From Yeosuana aromativorans (GTDB taxonomy: Bacteria > Bacteroidota > Bacteroidia > Flavobacteriales > Flavobacteriaceae), in assembly GCF_014646655.1 (NCBI RefSeq), contig NZ_BMNR01000003.1, positions 97,039 through 161,038 on the forward strand: 64,000 nucleotides of DNA, read 5' to 3'. Under the pieces are notes generated by a model that was not told where the DNA came from, made no database searches, and saw only the letters and a program-made list of their open reading frames with translations. Shown here one piece after another: positions 8,105 through 18,386 of the stretch; the stretch's first letter is position 1, and each line of letters starts with the position of its first letter. The position numbers and the translations under genes are program-made.

Positions 8105-11014
8105 ATGAAAACAACTGTAAACAGCTTACTGTTTTTCTTATTCTTAGTCCCAATTTGCATATTTGGACAAACAACATTAAAAGGAACGGTAACAGAACAA
8201 TCAACATCAATACCGCTTCCGGGGGTGAATGTCATTATTAAAGGCACATCAACTGGAACGGCAACGGATTTTGATGGTAATTATCAAATCAACGTAAAAA
8301 ACGGAGATGTATTAGTATTTTCTTATGTAGGATACAAATCAACCGAAATTACGTATACTGGGCAACTTACATTAGATGTTGCACTTGAAGAGAATGCTGC
8401 CCAATTAAACGAGGTAGTTATTATTGGTTATGGATCGACAACCAAAAAAGACGCAACAGGCTCAGTAGAATCCATTACTGAGAAAGATTTTACAAAGGGT
8501 AACATTGTGACTCCTGAAAATTTATTAAGCGGTCGAATTGCTGGTGTAAGCATTACTACCAGTGGAGCACCAGGTTCCGGATCTCAAATTAAAATTCGTG
8601 GTGGATCTTCCATTAACGCATCCAACGACCCACTTATCATAATTGACGGATTACCTATTGACAATAATGGAGTAAGCGGATCTAGAGGGGTTTTAGCAAG
8701 TATCAACCCTAACGACATTGATTCGTTTTCTGTTTTAAAAGATGCCTCTGCAACGGCCATTTACGGGTCAAGAGCATCAAACGGGGTAATCATCATTGTT
8801 ACTAAAAAGGGGAAATCAACTTTTAGTGCCACTTATGATGCTCAGTTTAGCTTTGGAGAGCTAACAGATAGAATAGATGTGTTTTCTGCAAGTGAATTTA
8901 GACAACTTGTAAATTCACAACCTATTAATGGCACAACAATGAACACAAGTTTATTAGGTGCTGCCAGTACAGATTGGCAAAATGAAATTTTTAGAAACAC
9001 ATTTTCCAATCAGCACAATGTATCTTTACAAGGAGCGCTTTTTAAAGCCCTTCCTGCGAGGTTCTCGTTTGGGGTTACCAATCAACAAGGAGCTTTATTG
9101 ACTTCAAAATTTGAACGAAGAAACTTGAGTTTAGCTTTAAACCCAACGTTTTTTGATAATCATTTGAAAGTGAATTTAAACGCAAACCTATCTTATGAAG
9201 ATAACAGGTTTGGAGATTCAGGTCAAATTGGGGCCGCCATACATTACGACCCAACCCAGCCTATATATGATCCAGCCTCTCCTTTTGGTGGTTACTATCA
9301 ACATAGAAATGGAAACATTCTATTACTTGGTACTACCAACCCAGTGGCATCATTACTTCAAACTAACAATACAGGTGATTCAAACAGAACTTATGGCAAT
9401 TTAAACTTTGATTACAAATTCCATTTTTTACCTGAACTAAGAGCCGTATTAAATTTAGGTTATGACGAAACAGAAGCAAAAACCATAAATTATACATCAA
9501 CTTTAGTTCCCACAAACGATCCTGTAAAAGGAAATTCATCAAGAGGTTTTCAAACAAGAACCAATAAATTATTAGATGGATATTTAACGTACAATAAGGA
9601 ATTCAATAAGGTAAGAACAGAATTGACCGCAGGTTACTCTTATCAGCAATTCACTAACAGTGGAAGTAACACAGGAAACATGAGAGATCCTGGAAGTTTT
9701 CCTTCAACATTTGCTGACCCTAATGTGGTGTTGATTGGTTTCTTTGGTAGAGCAAACCTAACCTTTTTAGATAAATACTTATTGACACTTACCTACAGAC
9801 GTGACGGCACATCTCGTTTTAGCAAAGACAATCAGTGGGGTGACTTCCCTGCAGCTGCAGTAGCTTGGAACATAAGTGATGAGGATTTCTTGAAAGATTC
9901 CAAAGTCATTTCCAACTTGAAGCTTAGAGCTGGTTATGGTATTACAGGTCAACAAGCTGTAAACGAAAAAGACATTTTCTTAAATCGTTACAGAGGTGGC
10001 GATGCCAACTCACAATACCAATTTAACAATCAAGTTATTAATTCATTAATTGCTTCAGAAATTAACCCTAACTTAAAATGGGAAGAAACAGCAACTATTG
10101 AATTTGGTATTGACTACGGATTGTTCAATGAAAGACTGTCTGGCTCACTAAACTTTTTCCAAAAAAATTCTACTGACTTGTTATTTACAGCATCAGTAGC
10201 AGATGGAACAAACTTTTCAAACAGTATCATCCAAAACATTGGTGAGTTACAAATTCAAGGTATAGAGTATTCATTAAATGCCGATGTTGTTAAACAAGAT
10301 GATTTTAATGTAAACTTTAACTTCAACGCAACCTTTTTAGATAGAAAAATCAAAAAGCTAGCTCTTGGACAAGATGTTAGAACAGGAGGTATTGCAGGTG
10401 GTACCGGAAACAACATTCAGTTATTAAGAGAAGGTGAAGCACCGAACTCATTTAGTGTGTTTAAACAATTATATGACGTATCTGGAAACCCAATAGAAGG
10501 TGCTTATGTGGATTTAAATGGTGACAACATCATCAATGATGATGACCGTTACTTAAAAGAAAGTCCAGGTGCCAACGTGATTTTAGGATTTCAAGCCAAC
10601 ATCGATTACAAAAACTTTGATTTAGCATTCAATTTAAGAGCCAACTTAGGAAATTATGTTTACAACAACGTAAACTCTTCCAATGCTCAATATGAGAGAA
10701 TACAAGACAATGCTGTGTTGGCCAATCTACCAAAATCAGTATTAAACACCAATTTCCAAAGAACATCTGATGTCATTATTTCAGATATCTATTTAGAAGA
10801 CGCTTCGTTCCTTAAAATGGATAATATCACACTTGGATATACTTTTAACAACATAACTAAAGATTTGAAAAGTATACGCTTGTGGGCTGGAGTTCAAAAT
10901 GTGTTTACTATAACTAATTATAGTGGATTGGACCCAGAAGTCTTTGACGGTATTGACAACTTGATTTACCCAAGATCAAGAAACGTTTTAGTTGGAGCTA
11001 ATTTTAAATTTTAA
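8105..11014 (+). CDS. susC: SusC/RagA-family TonB-linked outer-membrane transporter
   Basis: TonB-dependent barrel that imports maltooligosaccharides together with the SusD lid. The 969 residues have a Sec signal peptide ending at IFGQ, a carboxypeptidase-regulatory-like beta domain (about 23-100, LPGVNVIIKGTSTG and DGNYQINV), the SusC linker LNEVVIIGYG, then the plug (VSITTSGAPGSGSQIKIRGG and PLIIIDGLPIDN) and a 22-strand barrel ending in a C-terminal aromatic residue (GANFKF). Length is typical of SusC. It leads the plus-strand arm susC-susD-susE/F-amylase. The gene symbol is used for the family role; specificity for starch comes from the neighbours. Confidence 0.95.
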   Translation: MKTTVNSLLFFLFLVPICIFGQTTLKGTVTEQSTSIPLPGVNVIIKGTSTGTATDFDGNYQINVKNGDVLVFSYVGYKSTEITYTGQLTLDVALEENAAQLNEVVIIGYGSTTKKDATGSVESITEKDFTKGNIVTPENLLSGRIAGVSITTSGAPGSGSQIKIRGGSSINASNDPLIIIDGLPIDNNGVSGSRGVLASINPNDIDSFSVLKDASATAIYGSRASNGVIIIVTKKGKSTFSATYDAQFSFGELTDRIDVFSASEFRQLVNSQPINGTTMNTSLLGAASTDWQNEIFRNTFSNQHNVSLQGALFKALPARFSFGVTNQQGALLTSKFERRNLSLALNPTFFDNHLKVNLNANLSYEDNRFGDSGQIGAAIHYDPTQPIYDPASPFGGYYQHRNGNILLLGTTNPVASLLQTNNTGDSNRTYGNLNFDYKFHFLPELRAVLNLGYDETEAKTINYTSTLVPTNDPVKGNSSRGFQTRTNKLLDGYLTYNKEFNKVRTELTAGYSYQQFTNSGSNTGNMRDPGSFPSTFADPNVVLIGFFGRANLTFLDKYLLTLTYRRDGTSRFSKDNQWGDFPAAAVAWNISDEDFLKDSKVISNLKLRAGYGITGQQAVNEKDIFLNRYRGGDANSQYQFNNQVINSLIASEINPNLKWEETATIEFGIDYGLFNERLSGSLNFFQKNSTDLLFTASVADGTNFSNSIIQNIGELQIQGIEYSLNADVVKQDDFNVNFNFNATFLDRKIKKLALGQDVRTGGIAGGTGNNIQLLREGEAPNSFSVFKQLYDVSGNPIEGAYVDLNGDNIINDDDRYLKESPGANVILGFQANIDYKNFDLAFNLRANLGNYVYNNVNSSNAQYERIQDNAVLANLPKSVLNTNFQRTSDVIISDIYLEDASFLKMDNITLGYTFNNITKDLKSIRLWAGVQNVFTITNYSGLDPEVFDGIDNLIYPRSRNVLVGANFKF

Positions 11015-11025
11015 AAAAATAAACT

Positions 11026-12627
11026 ATGAAAACAAGATTTAAAATATATAAAACACTAGGTTTTGTAATACTTTTTATCGCTACAATAACATCTTGTACA
11101 AACGATTTAAATATTACACCTAAAGATGATCAAACTGTTTTAAGTGAAGATCTTTTTAAAGATGAAACCGCTTACAAACAAGTTTTGGCTGGTATATATG
11201 CGAATTTAGCATTAACCGGAACCGATGGTGCAGGAAGCTCAAACCTTAAAAACATTGATGCTGGTACCAGTCAATTTGGACGTGTACTTTTATATGTGCA
11301 AACGCTTTCTGCAGATCAAATGATTTGGTCTTATGAAAACGACCCAGGTACCAGAGAAATCCAACGTAATATTTGGACCGCTCAAAACCCATTGTTATTA
11401 GGTATGTTCAGTAGAGCACATCTTTCAATTGCATTGGCCAATAACTTTTTAAGAGAGACCACTGATGCAAAACTGGACGAAAGAAACGTGTCTGCATCTG
11501 TTAGAAGCGACATGCCAGCTTACAGAGCTGAATCTCGATTGATGAGAGCCATGGCTTACTATTACATGATGGATATCTTTGGAAAAGCAAATTTTGTTAC
11601 TGAAGATGACCCTCTTAATTCTCAACCTCCAGTTTATGGCAGAGCCGAGTTGTTCTCATTTATAGAATCAGAATTAAAAGATATTGATACTGATTTGGTA
11701 GATGCCAGACAAAATGAATACGGCCGTGCTGATAAAGCAGTAGCGTATATGATTTTAGCCAAAATATATTTAAACGCTCAAGTTTATATAGGTGAAGATC
11801 ATTATTCAGATTGTATTACTTACTGCAACAAAATAATTGGAAGCGGTTATACACTAGCATCTAATTATCTCTATAATTTTATGGCTGACAACAATACCAA
11901 CGATGCTAAAAATGAAATTATTTTTCCAATTATTTCAGACGGTTTAACCACCCAAAACTATGGCCCAACAACAGTTATGATCAATGGTTCTGTAGGCAGT
12001 ATTGAGCAAAACGGAACAGAAGTTGGTGTGAGCCAAGGTGGCTGGGGAGGCGCCTTAAGGGTAAGAAAACAATTTGCCAATCTTTGGGGAGCTGCCTTTG
12101 CTAATGATGACAGAAACACAATTATCTCTGATGGCCGTTCAATAGACATTACTGATATTTCTGATAAAGATTCAGGTTATATTGTTCAAAAGTATTCAAA
12201 TGCAACCTCTACTGGTGGCTTTGGGGTTGATCAAACATTTGTAGATACAGATTTCCCTTTATTTAGATTAGCCGATGTATATTTAATGTATGCTGAAGCC
12301 TTTTTAAGAGGTGGTGGTGGTGACCAAGCAACTGCTGTTGGTTATATCAATGCACTTAGAACCAGAGCCCATAACCCAAATACAATAACCTCAAGTGATT
12401 TAACGCTAGATTTTATTCTTGACGAAAGAGCTAGAGAACTGTATTGGGAAGCTCATAGAAGACAAGATTTGATACGATTTGGTAAATTCACTGGTGGCAA
12501 CTACAACTGGGCATGGAAAGGCAACGGTAGCAATGGTATTTCACTTCCATCTTACTTTAACTTGTACCCTATACCTACAGCAAGTATGGCTGCAAACCCA
12601 AATTTAACTCAAAACCCAGGGTATTAA
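11026..12627 (+). CDS. susD: SusD/RagB-family substrate-binding lipoprotein
   Basis: Surface lipoprotein that binds glycan and closes over the SusC barrel. The 533 residues begin with a lipobox signal peptide (ATITSC), followed by LNITPKDDQ, a common SusD start. TPR-like helical repeats include YRAESRLMRAMAYYYMMDIFG (shortened: RAMAYYYMMD, about 183-192), and the C-terminal half has the RagB signature RLADVYLMYAEAFLRGG and LDERARELYWEAHRRQDLIRFG-type motif near residue 465-485. It ends with LNPNL-like text, AANPNLTQNPGY, the usual SusD C-terminus. Spacing to susC is 11 bp, so they are co-transcribed. Confidence 0.95.
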   Translation: MKTRFKIYKTLGFVILFIATITSCTNDLNITPKDDQTVLSEDLFKDETAYKQVLAGIYANLALTGTDGAGSSNLKNIDAGTSQFGRVLLYVQTLSADQMIWSYENDPGTREIQRNIWTAQNPLLLGMFSRAHLSIALANNFLRETTDAKLDERNVSASVRSDMPAYRAESRLMRAMAYYYMMDIFGKANFVTEDDPLNSQPPVYGRAELFSFIESELKDIDTDLVDARQNEYGRADKAVAYMILAKIYLNAQVYIGEDHYSDCITYCNKIIGSGYTLASNYLYNFMADNNTNDAKNEIIFPIISDGLTTQNYGPTTVMINGSVGSIEQNGTEVGVSQGGWGGALRVRKQFANLWGAAFANDDRNTIISDGRSIDITDISDKDSGYIVQKYSNATSTGGFGVDQTFVDTDFPLFRLADVYLMYAEAFLRGGGGDQATAVGYINALRTRAHNPNTITSSDLTLDFILDERARELYWEAHRRQDLIRFGKFTGGNYNWAWKGNGSNGISLPSYFNLYPIPTASMAANPNLTQNPGY

Positions 12628-12633
12628 TAAAAA

Positions 12634-13770
12634 ATGATCAAAATGAAAAATTTGAAAAACATATCAATTTTAATGCTAACAGCATTTGCTTTCTTGCTGG
12701 TTAGTTCATGTGATGATACTACAGATAAGTTTGTGGTGTCTGAAACAAGCCCAGTTACATTATCTGAATTAGCAATATCAGATATAGAGCTAGATGCAGC
12801 TAACACTAACAACCCTGCTATAACTTTTAACTGGACTGAAGCAGATTATGGACAACAAGCTTCTGTTAATTACTCATTAGAGATATCTGCTGATGATTCA
12901 TTTACAAATAGCGTAATTCCAGCTACTGTAAACGGAAACAACACCATTACACTTTCGGTTAGTGAATTAAACGCTGCCGCGGGGAACGCTGGTTTGAATC
13001 CGTTTGAATGGGCAACACTTTATGCTAGGGTTGTATCTAACATAGGAACGCAAAATGGATTACCTGTACCTTCAAACAGTATTAGTTTTAATGTATATCC
13101 ATACTTTAACTATGTATTTAATGATTATTATCTAGTTGGAAATGCTACTCCTGATAATTGGAACAACAACGCAAACAATACGCCTTTATTTAGAGATAGT
13201 GAAAACCCTAATTTATTTCACTTTACAGGATATTTTAAAGGATCAAATGGAGATTACAATTCAGGAAGATTTAAAGTTCTTGAAACCAGAGGTTTATGGC
13301 AGCCACAATGGGGCGTGACAGATAACGAAGGGAGTGACGATATTAAAACTTCTGGAGGTATAGCCGGAAATCCAGGCACACAAAGTAATGACCCTGGTCG
13401 TTTTGGGGTCCCAACAGACGGGTATTATACATTTACAATAGACTTCTCAACAAAAACATACACAACTCAACCTTTTGATGCATCGGGTATTACAAGTCCT
13501 GCTTCTATATCTATTCAGGGGTCAAGTGTTGGAACAACCGCAATGACACCACTTGCGTTTGATGGACATATATGGTATGCAACTGGTTTGCATTTAACGC
13601 CTGGAGATGTTACATTTTTAGCTGACTCAGCTACTATGGGAAGCACTACATCCTTTTCAGGTGTTGCAATTGTTGATGGCGGTTCTATTCCTGTAATTGT
13701 AGAAGATGATTATGATGTTTGGTATGACGATTTAAATGGTCGTTATATCATGATTCCATTGAATTTATAA
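12634..13770 (+). CDS. SusE-like outer-membrane starch-binding lipoprotein
   Basis: Probably a surface glycan-binding protein that helps SusD hold starch. Translation may start at 12634 or at the ATG of MKNLKN at 12643; the second gives the cleaner lipoprotein signal peptide (AFLLVSSC). After the lipobox come an immunoglobulin/SusE-type domain (about 35-150, with FNWTEADYGQQASVNYSLEI) and CBM-like beta domains (WNNNANNTPLFRDSENPN, about 175-280, then a second to the end). Aromatic residues suited to glycan stacking are frequent. It follows susD by 6 bp and precedes another member of the same group. Confidence 0.85.
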   Translation: MIKMKNLKNISILMLTAFAFLLVSSCDDTTDKFVVSETSPVTLSELAISDIELDAANTNNPAITFNWTEADYGQQASVNYSLEISADDSFTNSVIPATVNGNNTITLSVSELNAAAGNAGLNPFEWATLYARVVSNIGTQNGLPVPSNSISFNVYPYFNYVFNDYYLVGNATPDNWNNNANNTPLFRDSENPNLFHFTGYFKGSNGDYNSGRFKVLETRGLWQPQWGVTDNEGSDDIKTSGGIAGNPGTQSNDPGRFGVPTDGYYTFTIDFSTKTYTTQPFDASGITSPASISIQGSSVGTTAMTPLAFDGHIWYATGLHLTPGDVTFLADSATMGSTTSFSGVAIVDGGSIPVIVEDDYDVWYDDLNGRYIMIPLNL

Positions 13771-13788
13771 TCCTTTAAAAAAAAGAAC

Positions 13789-15465
13789 ATGAAAAAATAT
13801 ATTAAAAAAATAAGCTTTTTTCTGCTTGCATTCTCACTTGTTTTTGTGAGTTGCAATACTGAACAAAGTTTTCAGATTACATCACCAGATCCTGCTTTTA
13901 CTTTACAAGAGCCTGGTATAAGCAGTGTGTTTTTAAACTTTAGTTTACCTGCAAATAATGCCTTCACAATTTCTTGGAATGATGAAGTTACAGGAAGTGG
14001 GTCATATGATGTTGAAATGTCGCTTGATGATGCTTTTACATCACCAGTGAGCCTTGGTACTGTAGACAACAACTCTTTTTCAATTAGCGTTGAAGACCTA
14101 AATACAGCTATTAGAAATGCAGGAGCGACAACATTTAGAGATATCGCCATTTACATTCGTGTAAAAGGCGGAAGCACTTACAGTAACACTATTTTATATT
14201 TAGTAACAACCTATCCACTAAATGCACCTATATTCACTAATCCTGGCAATAGTGATTCTTTTTCATTATCAATTGCAAATAATAAAGTAGAAGCTGTAAA
14301 TGTTCAATGGGAAGATTCAGTTTTGGAATCTACTTTGGGGGTTGATGTTGTTTATTTCTTGGAGGGAGGAACTGCAGGATCAGATTTTGCCAATCCTATT
14401 GATATGGGGAAAGTCACTAATGACAATAGTCTTTCATTGACAAATTCTCAATTAAATAATGCTGCAATATCTAGCGGAATCTTACCAGATACTACTGGTG
14501 ATTTAGATTTGAGAATTAGATCAGTCATCACAGATCAAAATTCTGGAAGTGTATTGGAGAGAATTTCAGATAAAGTTACTATTACTGTTACAACATATCT
14601 TACTGTTTTGGATTTATCTACAAACTGGGGTGTTGTTGGAGAAGTAACAGGTTGGGGTGGATCTCCAGATTTACCTTTCTGGACTACTGACATTGATGGC
14701 GTTTTAGTTGCTTATGTTAATTTGCCTGTCGGTGAAATTAAGTTTAGAGAAAACATGGCTTGGGACAATAATTATGGTGATAATGGAGCTGATGGAACAC
14801 TAGATAGCGGTGGCGCTAATATTGTCATTTCAACTGCAGGTGATTATAAAATAACTATGGATTTGAATAATCTTACTTATACTATTGAACCATTTTCTTT
14901 GGGAATTGTAGGAGGAGCATATAATGAATGGGGAGCAACTCCAGACTTTAAGTTAGAGTATGATCAATATTCAGATGTGTTCAGAGGAATTGTGACTTTA
15001 TTAGATGGTGAAATGAAGTTTAGATTAAATAATGCTTGGGCCACCAATTGGGGTGATGATGGTGCTGATGGCACACTTGACCCAGGTGGTGCAAATATTG
15101 TAGTCACTGCCGGAATTTATATTGCAACAGTTAATCTTAACGATAACACATATACTCTAGAACCTATTGACTATGTCTGGGGGCTTGTTGGGGGAGCTTA
15201 TAATGAATGGGGAGCAACTCCAGACGCTCAGTTTACAAGAGATTGGTCAAGACCATTTGATGATATTTGGATTCTTAACAATGTTACATTAATTGATGGT
15301 GAGTATAAATTTAGAGCAAATAACAGTTGGGATGTTAACTATGGAGATGATGGAGCTGACGGCACTTTAGAAGCTGGTGGAGCCAATATTGTTGCTGTAG
15401 CGGGTACATATTCATTTGTATTGGATTTTTCAGATCCAGCTCATCCAACATATACAATAAATTAA
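13789..15465 (+). CDS. SusE/SusF-like lipoprotein with three tandem starch-binding repeats
   Basis: Surface lipoprotein (lipobox VFVSC near residue 22) expected to bind starch. Two SusE/Ig-type domains (about 26-145 and 150-270) are followed by three tandem copies of one beta domain at residues 279-368, 370-459 and 462-558 (DNA 14623-14892, 14896-15165, 15172-15462). Each copy has a G-x-V-G start, a W-G-x-x-P-D segment, a FR-x-N-x-x-W core, a D-G-A-D-G-T-L turn and a GGANIV strand. Copies 2 and 3 share GGAYNEWGATPD exactly. This layout is that of SusF, which carries three starch-binding modules. The gene is 18 bp after the SusE-like gene. Confidence 0.87.
   Translation: MKKYIKKISFFLLAFSLVFVSCNTEQSFQITSPDPAFTLQEPGISSVFLNFSLPANNAFTISWNDEVTGSGSYDVEMSLDDAFTSPVSLGTVDNNSFSISVEDLNTAIRNAGATTFRDIAIYIRVKGGSTYSNTILYLVTTYPLNAPIFTNPGNSDSFSLSIANNKVEAVNVQWEDSVLESTLGVDVVYFLEGGTAGSDFANPIDMGKVTNDNSLSLTNSQLNNAAISSGILPDTTGDLDLRIRSVITDQNSGSVLERISDKVTITVTTYLTVLDLSTNWGVVGEVTGWGGSPDLPFWTTDIDGVLVAYVNLPVGEIKFRENMAWDNNYGDNGADGTLDSGGANIVISTAGDYKITMDLNNLTYTIEPFSLGIVGGAYNEWGATPDFKLEYDQYSDVFRGIVTLLDGEMKFRLNNAWATNWGDDGADGTLDPGGANIVVTAGIYIATVNLNDNTYTLEPIDYVWGLVGGAYNEWGATPDAQFTRDWSRPFDDIWILNNVTLIDGEYKFRANNSWDVNYGDDGADGTLEAGGANIVAVAGTYSFVLDFSDPAHPTYTIN
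14623..15462 (+). repeat. Three in-frame tandem repeats of a starch-binding domain
   Basis: Three units of about 270-290 bp inside the SusF-like gene. Units 2 and 3 are nearly identical over the bases encoding GGAYNEWGATPD, which indicates recent duplication or gene conversion, while unit 1 has diverged (VGEVTGWGGSPD). Confidence 0.85.
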
Positions 15466-15484
15466 TTTTAACATAAATCTCTTC

Positions 15485-15510
15485 AAGGGCTATCTCATGA
15501 GGTAGCCCTT
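15485..15510 (+). terminator. Hairpin between the SusF-like and amylase genes
   Basis: AAGGGCTA and TAGCCCTT pair to give a stem of 8 perfect pairs extended by a few inner pairs. No strong U run follows, so partial termination or an mRNA stabiliser seems likelier than a full terminator. It would allow different levels of the surface lipoproteins and the secreted amylase. Confidence 0.55.
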
Positions 15511-15532
15511 GATTGTTTCTAAAAGTAATGTT

Positions 15533-18295
15533 ATGAAAAAACTTTTTATATTTCTTTTTTTATTAATTGTTTCATTTACCTACTCACAAACAACAACAAT
15601 TTCACCAGCAATCTCAACGGTTTCTGATATTGTAACAATTACTTTTGATGCTACAGGTTCTCCTTTAGAAGGATATGCGGGAGATGTGTATGCCCATACT
15701 GGTGTTTTGACAACAGCATCAGTGGATGATAACGACTGGAAACATGTTATTGGTACTTGGGGAAACAACACGACACAACCTAAATTAACCAGAACTGGCA
15801 CGAACACCTATGAATTAAAAACAGATCCAAAAAATGTGACCAACTATTATAATATAACAACTGGCGAAGTGGTTACTAATTTAATGTTTGTTTTTAGAAG
15901 CAGTGCAACCAGTGGACAACCTCAAACTGGAAATATTAAACTACCCATTTATGCCGCCGGTTTAAACGTGGCCTTTACAAACCCTTCAGATAAAAGCGTT
16001 TATAACTTAAATGATAATATTACCATTAGCGCAACATCTAGTATCAATGCCAATTTAGAATTGAAAGTCAATAATGCTTCTGTTCAAACGGCCTCAAACA
16101 CCACCTCAATTTCAAAATCATACACCTTTACATCTACGGGAAGTTACGCTTTACAGGCAATTGCCACACAAAATAGCGAAACAAAAACCCAGGATATTTC
16201 AGTTTATGTAAAAACACTCACTCAAAATCAAACATTACCAACTGGTTTAGAAAACGGATTTAATGATAACGGAGACGGAACGGTCACGTTTGTTTTACAA
16301 GCCCCAAATAAAACAGATGTCTTCTTAATTGGTGGTTTTAACAATTGGTCTCTTGATTCTAATTATCAAATGAAAAAAGATGGCGATACATTCTGGCTCA
16401 CCGTATCTGGTTTAGATCCTGATACAGAATATGCTTATCAATACTATATTGATTATAGCTTAACAGTAGCTGACCCGTATTGTCACAAAATACTAGACCC
16501 TGATAACGACCAATATATAACTTCTACCACCTACCCAAACCTGATGGCTTATCCAACAGGTAAAACCACAGGTATTGTTTCTACCTTTAAAATAAATGAA
16601 ACACCGTATACGTGGCAAACCACTTCGTATACAAAACCTAACGAAGAAAATCTGGTTATCTATGAAATGCTCATCAGGGATTTCACCGAGACAGATTCGT
16701 TTCAGGATGCCATGACCCATCTGGATTATTTGCAACAGTTAGGGGTTAATGCCATTGAATTAATGCCTGTTAGTGAATTTGAAGGCAACAATAGTTGGGG
16801 CTATAATCCATCCTTTCATGGAGCCTTAGATAAAGCTTATGGTACTCCAAATGATTTGAAGGAATTTGTTGATGCATGCCACCAAAGAGGAATTGCTGTT
16901 ATTCTGGATGTGGTATATAACCATGCTTTTGGGCAAAGTCCTTTGGTGCAGATGTATTGGGATGCAGTCAACAATAGACCTGCATCAGATAACCCATGGT
17001 TAAACCCAGTTGCCAAACATCCTTATAATGTGGGATACGATTTTAATCATGAAAGTTCTTATACCAAAACCTATGTAAAACAAACCCTAAAATATTGGGT
17101 TGATGAATTTAAAGTAGACGGTTTTAGGTTCGATTTATCTAAAGGATTTACACAGACCAACAATCCAAGTAATGTTACTGCATGGGGAAATTATGATGCA
17201 TCAAGAATTGCTATTCTTGAAGATTACGGAAATTATATTTGGACCAATGTCTCATCAAACGAGTATCTTATCTTAGAACATTTTGCGGACAATTCCGAAG
17301 AGACCGTTTTGTCCAATTATGGATTTATGCTTTGGGGAAATCTCAACTATAATTTTAATCAAAATACCATGGGATATTCTACGGGCAGTGATGTATCATG
17401 GTTATCTTATCAAAGTAGAGGCTGGAACAGTCCACATGTTGTCGGCTATATGGAAAGCCATGATGAAGAACGCTTGATGGTTAAAAATCTAGCTTATGGA
17501 AATTCAAGCGGAAGCTATAACGTTAAAGATTTAAGTACCGCTTTAAACAGGCAAGAGGCCGCAAGTGCTATATTTTATGGAATCCCAGGCCCAAAAATGC
17601 TTTGGCAATTCGGCGAACTTGGTTATGATAAAAGCATTAACTGTGCCGCCAATATTAATGATGGAAGCTGTAGAACTGATAGAAAACCTGTAGCGTGGAC
17701 CTTGGGTTATGATTCTGATCCTGATAGACAGGATTTGTACAACGTAACGGCTAAAATGATATCACTAAAAAAACAATTTCCGTCAACTTTTAATACAGAC
17801 AATTATAGTTTAAATGTTGGAGGACTAGTAAAACGTATTAATTTATACGATAACGCAGGCAACATGGATGTTGTCATTGTGGCCAATTTTGATGTGACCA
17901 CACAATCAGTAAATCCCAATTTCCCAGCAACTGGAACTTGGTATGAGGCCTTTACCCAAACTTCAATAAATGTGACAAACCCAACGGCCTCATTAAGTCT
18001 TCAACCAGGTGAATATAGATTATACTCCCAAAGCCAAAGCTTAGATGTTAAAGAACGTTTAATGAGCAATTCCATTAAAATCTATCCTAATCCAGTAACA
18101 AATAGTTTTAAAATCAATAAAACTATAAATAGTTTACAGATTTATGATTTGACCGGGAAACTCATTAAATCATTTAAAGGTGAATTTGGCAAAGAACATC
18201 TTTTTAATATTTCAACTTTAAGCAAAGGAATATATATCATTAAAGCCAAAAACAACCAATTAGAAGAAACGTCTTCTAAATTAATCAAGTTTTAA
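15533..18295 (+). CDS. Secreted GH13 amylase/pullulanase-type enzyme with CBM48 and T9SS sorting domain
   Basis: Extracellular or surface endo-acting starch hydrolase, the functional counterpart of SusG. The ATG at 15533 gives a clean signal peptide (MKKLFIFLFLLIVSFTYSQ). Then come an N-terminal beta domain (about 20-145), an Ig-like segment, a CBM48 (NGDGTVTFVLQAPNK... GGFNNW, about 245-330) and the GH13 barrel. Catalytic motifs are intact: DVVYNH, GFRFDLSKGF (nucleophile Asp), LEHFADN (acid/base Glu) and ESHDEER. The last 80 residues are a type A T9SS sorting domain (IYPNPVTNSFKI ... GIYIIKA). It differs from lipid-anchored Bacteroides SusG by this T9SS route. Alpha-1,4 versus alpha-1,6 specificity is unknown. 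Confidence 0.93.
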   Translation: MKKLFIFLFLLIVSFTYSQTTTISPAISTVSDIVTITFDATGSPLEGYAGDVYAHTGVLTTASVDDNDWKHVIGTWGNNTTQPKLTRTGTNTYELKTDPKNVTNYYNITTGEVVTNLMFVFRSSATSGQPQTGNIKLPIYAAGLNVAFTNPSDKSVYNLNDNITISATSSINANLELKVNNASVQTASNTTSISKSYTFTSTGSYALQAIATQNSETKTQDISVYVKTLTQNQTLPTGLENGFNDNGDGTVTFVLQAPNKTDVFLIGGFNNWSLDSNYQMKKDGDTFWLTVSGLDPDTEYAYQYYIDYSLTVADPYCHKILDPDNDQYITSTTYPNLMAYPTGKTTGIVSTFKINETPYTWQTTSYTKPNEENLVIYEMLIRDFTETDSFQDAMTHLDYLQQLGVNAIELMPVSEFEGNNSWGYNPSFHGALDKAYGTPNDLKEFVDACHQRGIAVILDVVYNHAFGQSPLVQMYWDAVNNRPASDNPWLNPVAKHPYNVGYDFNHESSYTKTYVKQTLKYWVDEFKVDGFRFDLSKGFTQTNNPSNVTAWGNYDASRIAILEDYGNYIWTNVSSNEYLILEHFADNSEETVLSNYGFMLWGNLNYNFNQNTMGYSTGSDVSWLSYQSRGWNSPHVVGYMESHDEERLMVKNLAYGNSSGSYNVKDLSTALNRQEAASAIFYGIPGPKMLWQFGELGYDKSINCAANINDGSCRTDRKPVAWTLGYDSDPDRQDLYNVTAKMISLKKQFPSTFNTDNYSLNVGGLVKRINLYDNAGNMDVVIVANFDVTTQSVNPNFPATGTWYEAFTQTSINVTNPTASLSLQPGEYRLYSQSQSLDVKERLMSNSIKIYPNPVTNSFKINKTINSLQIYDLTGKLIKSFKGEFGKEHLFNISTLSKGIYIIKAKNNQLEETSSKLIKF

Positions 18296-18340
18296 ATTTT
18301 AGATGTTTTTTTGAAACCTGTCAAGGTTATTAAATATATT

Positions 18341-18380
18341 AAACAAAAAAAGCTTCTCAATGTCTTGAGAAGCTTTTCCT
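18341..18380 (-). terminator. Terminator downstream of tRNA-Leu, possibly bidirectional
   Basis: AGCTTCTCAA (18351-18360) and TTGAGAAGCT (18365-18374) form a perfect 10-bp stem with a TGTC loop. On the minus strand it is followed by seven T residues, on the plus strand by four, so it ends tRNA-Leu and may also stop transcripts from the amylase gene. Confidence 0.8.
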
Positions 18381-18386
18381 TTTCAG

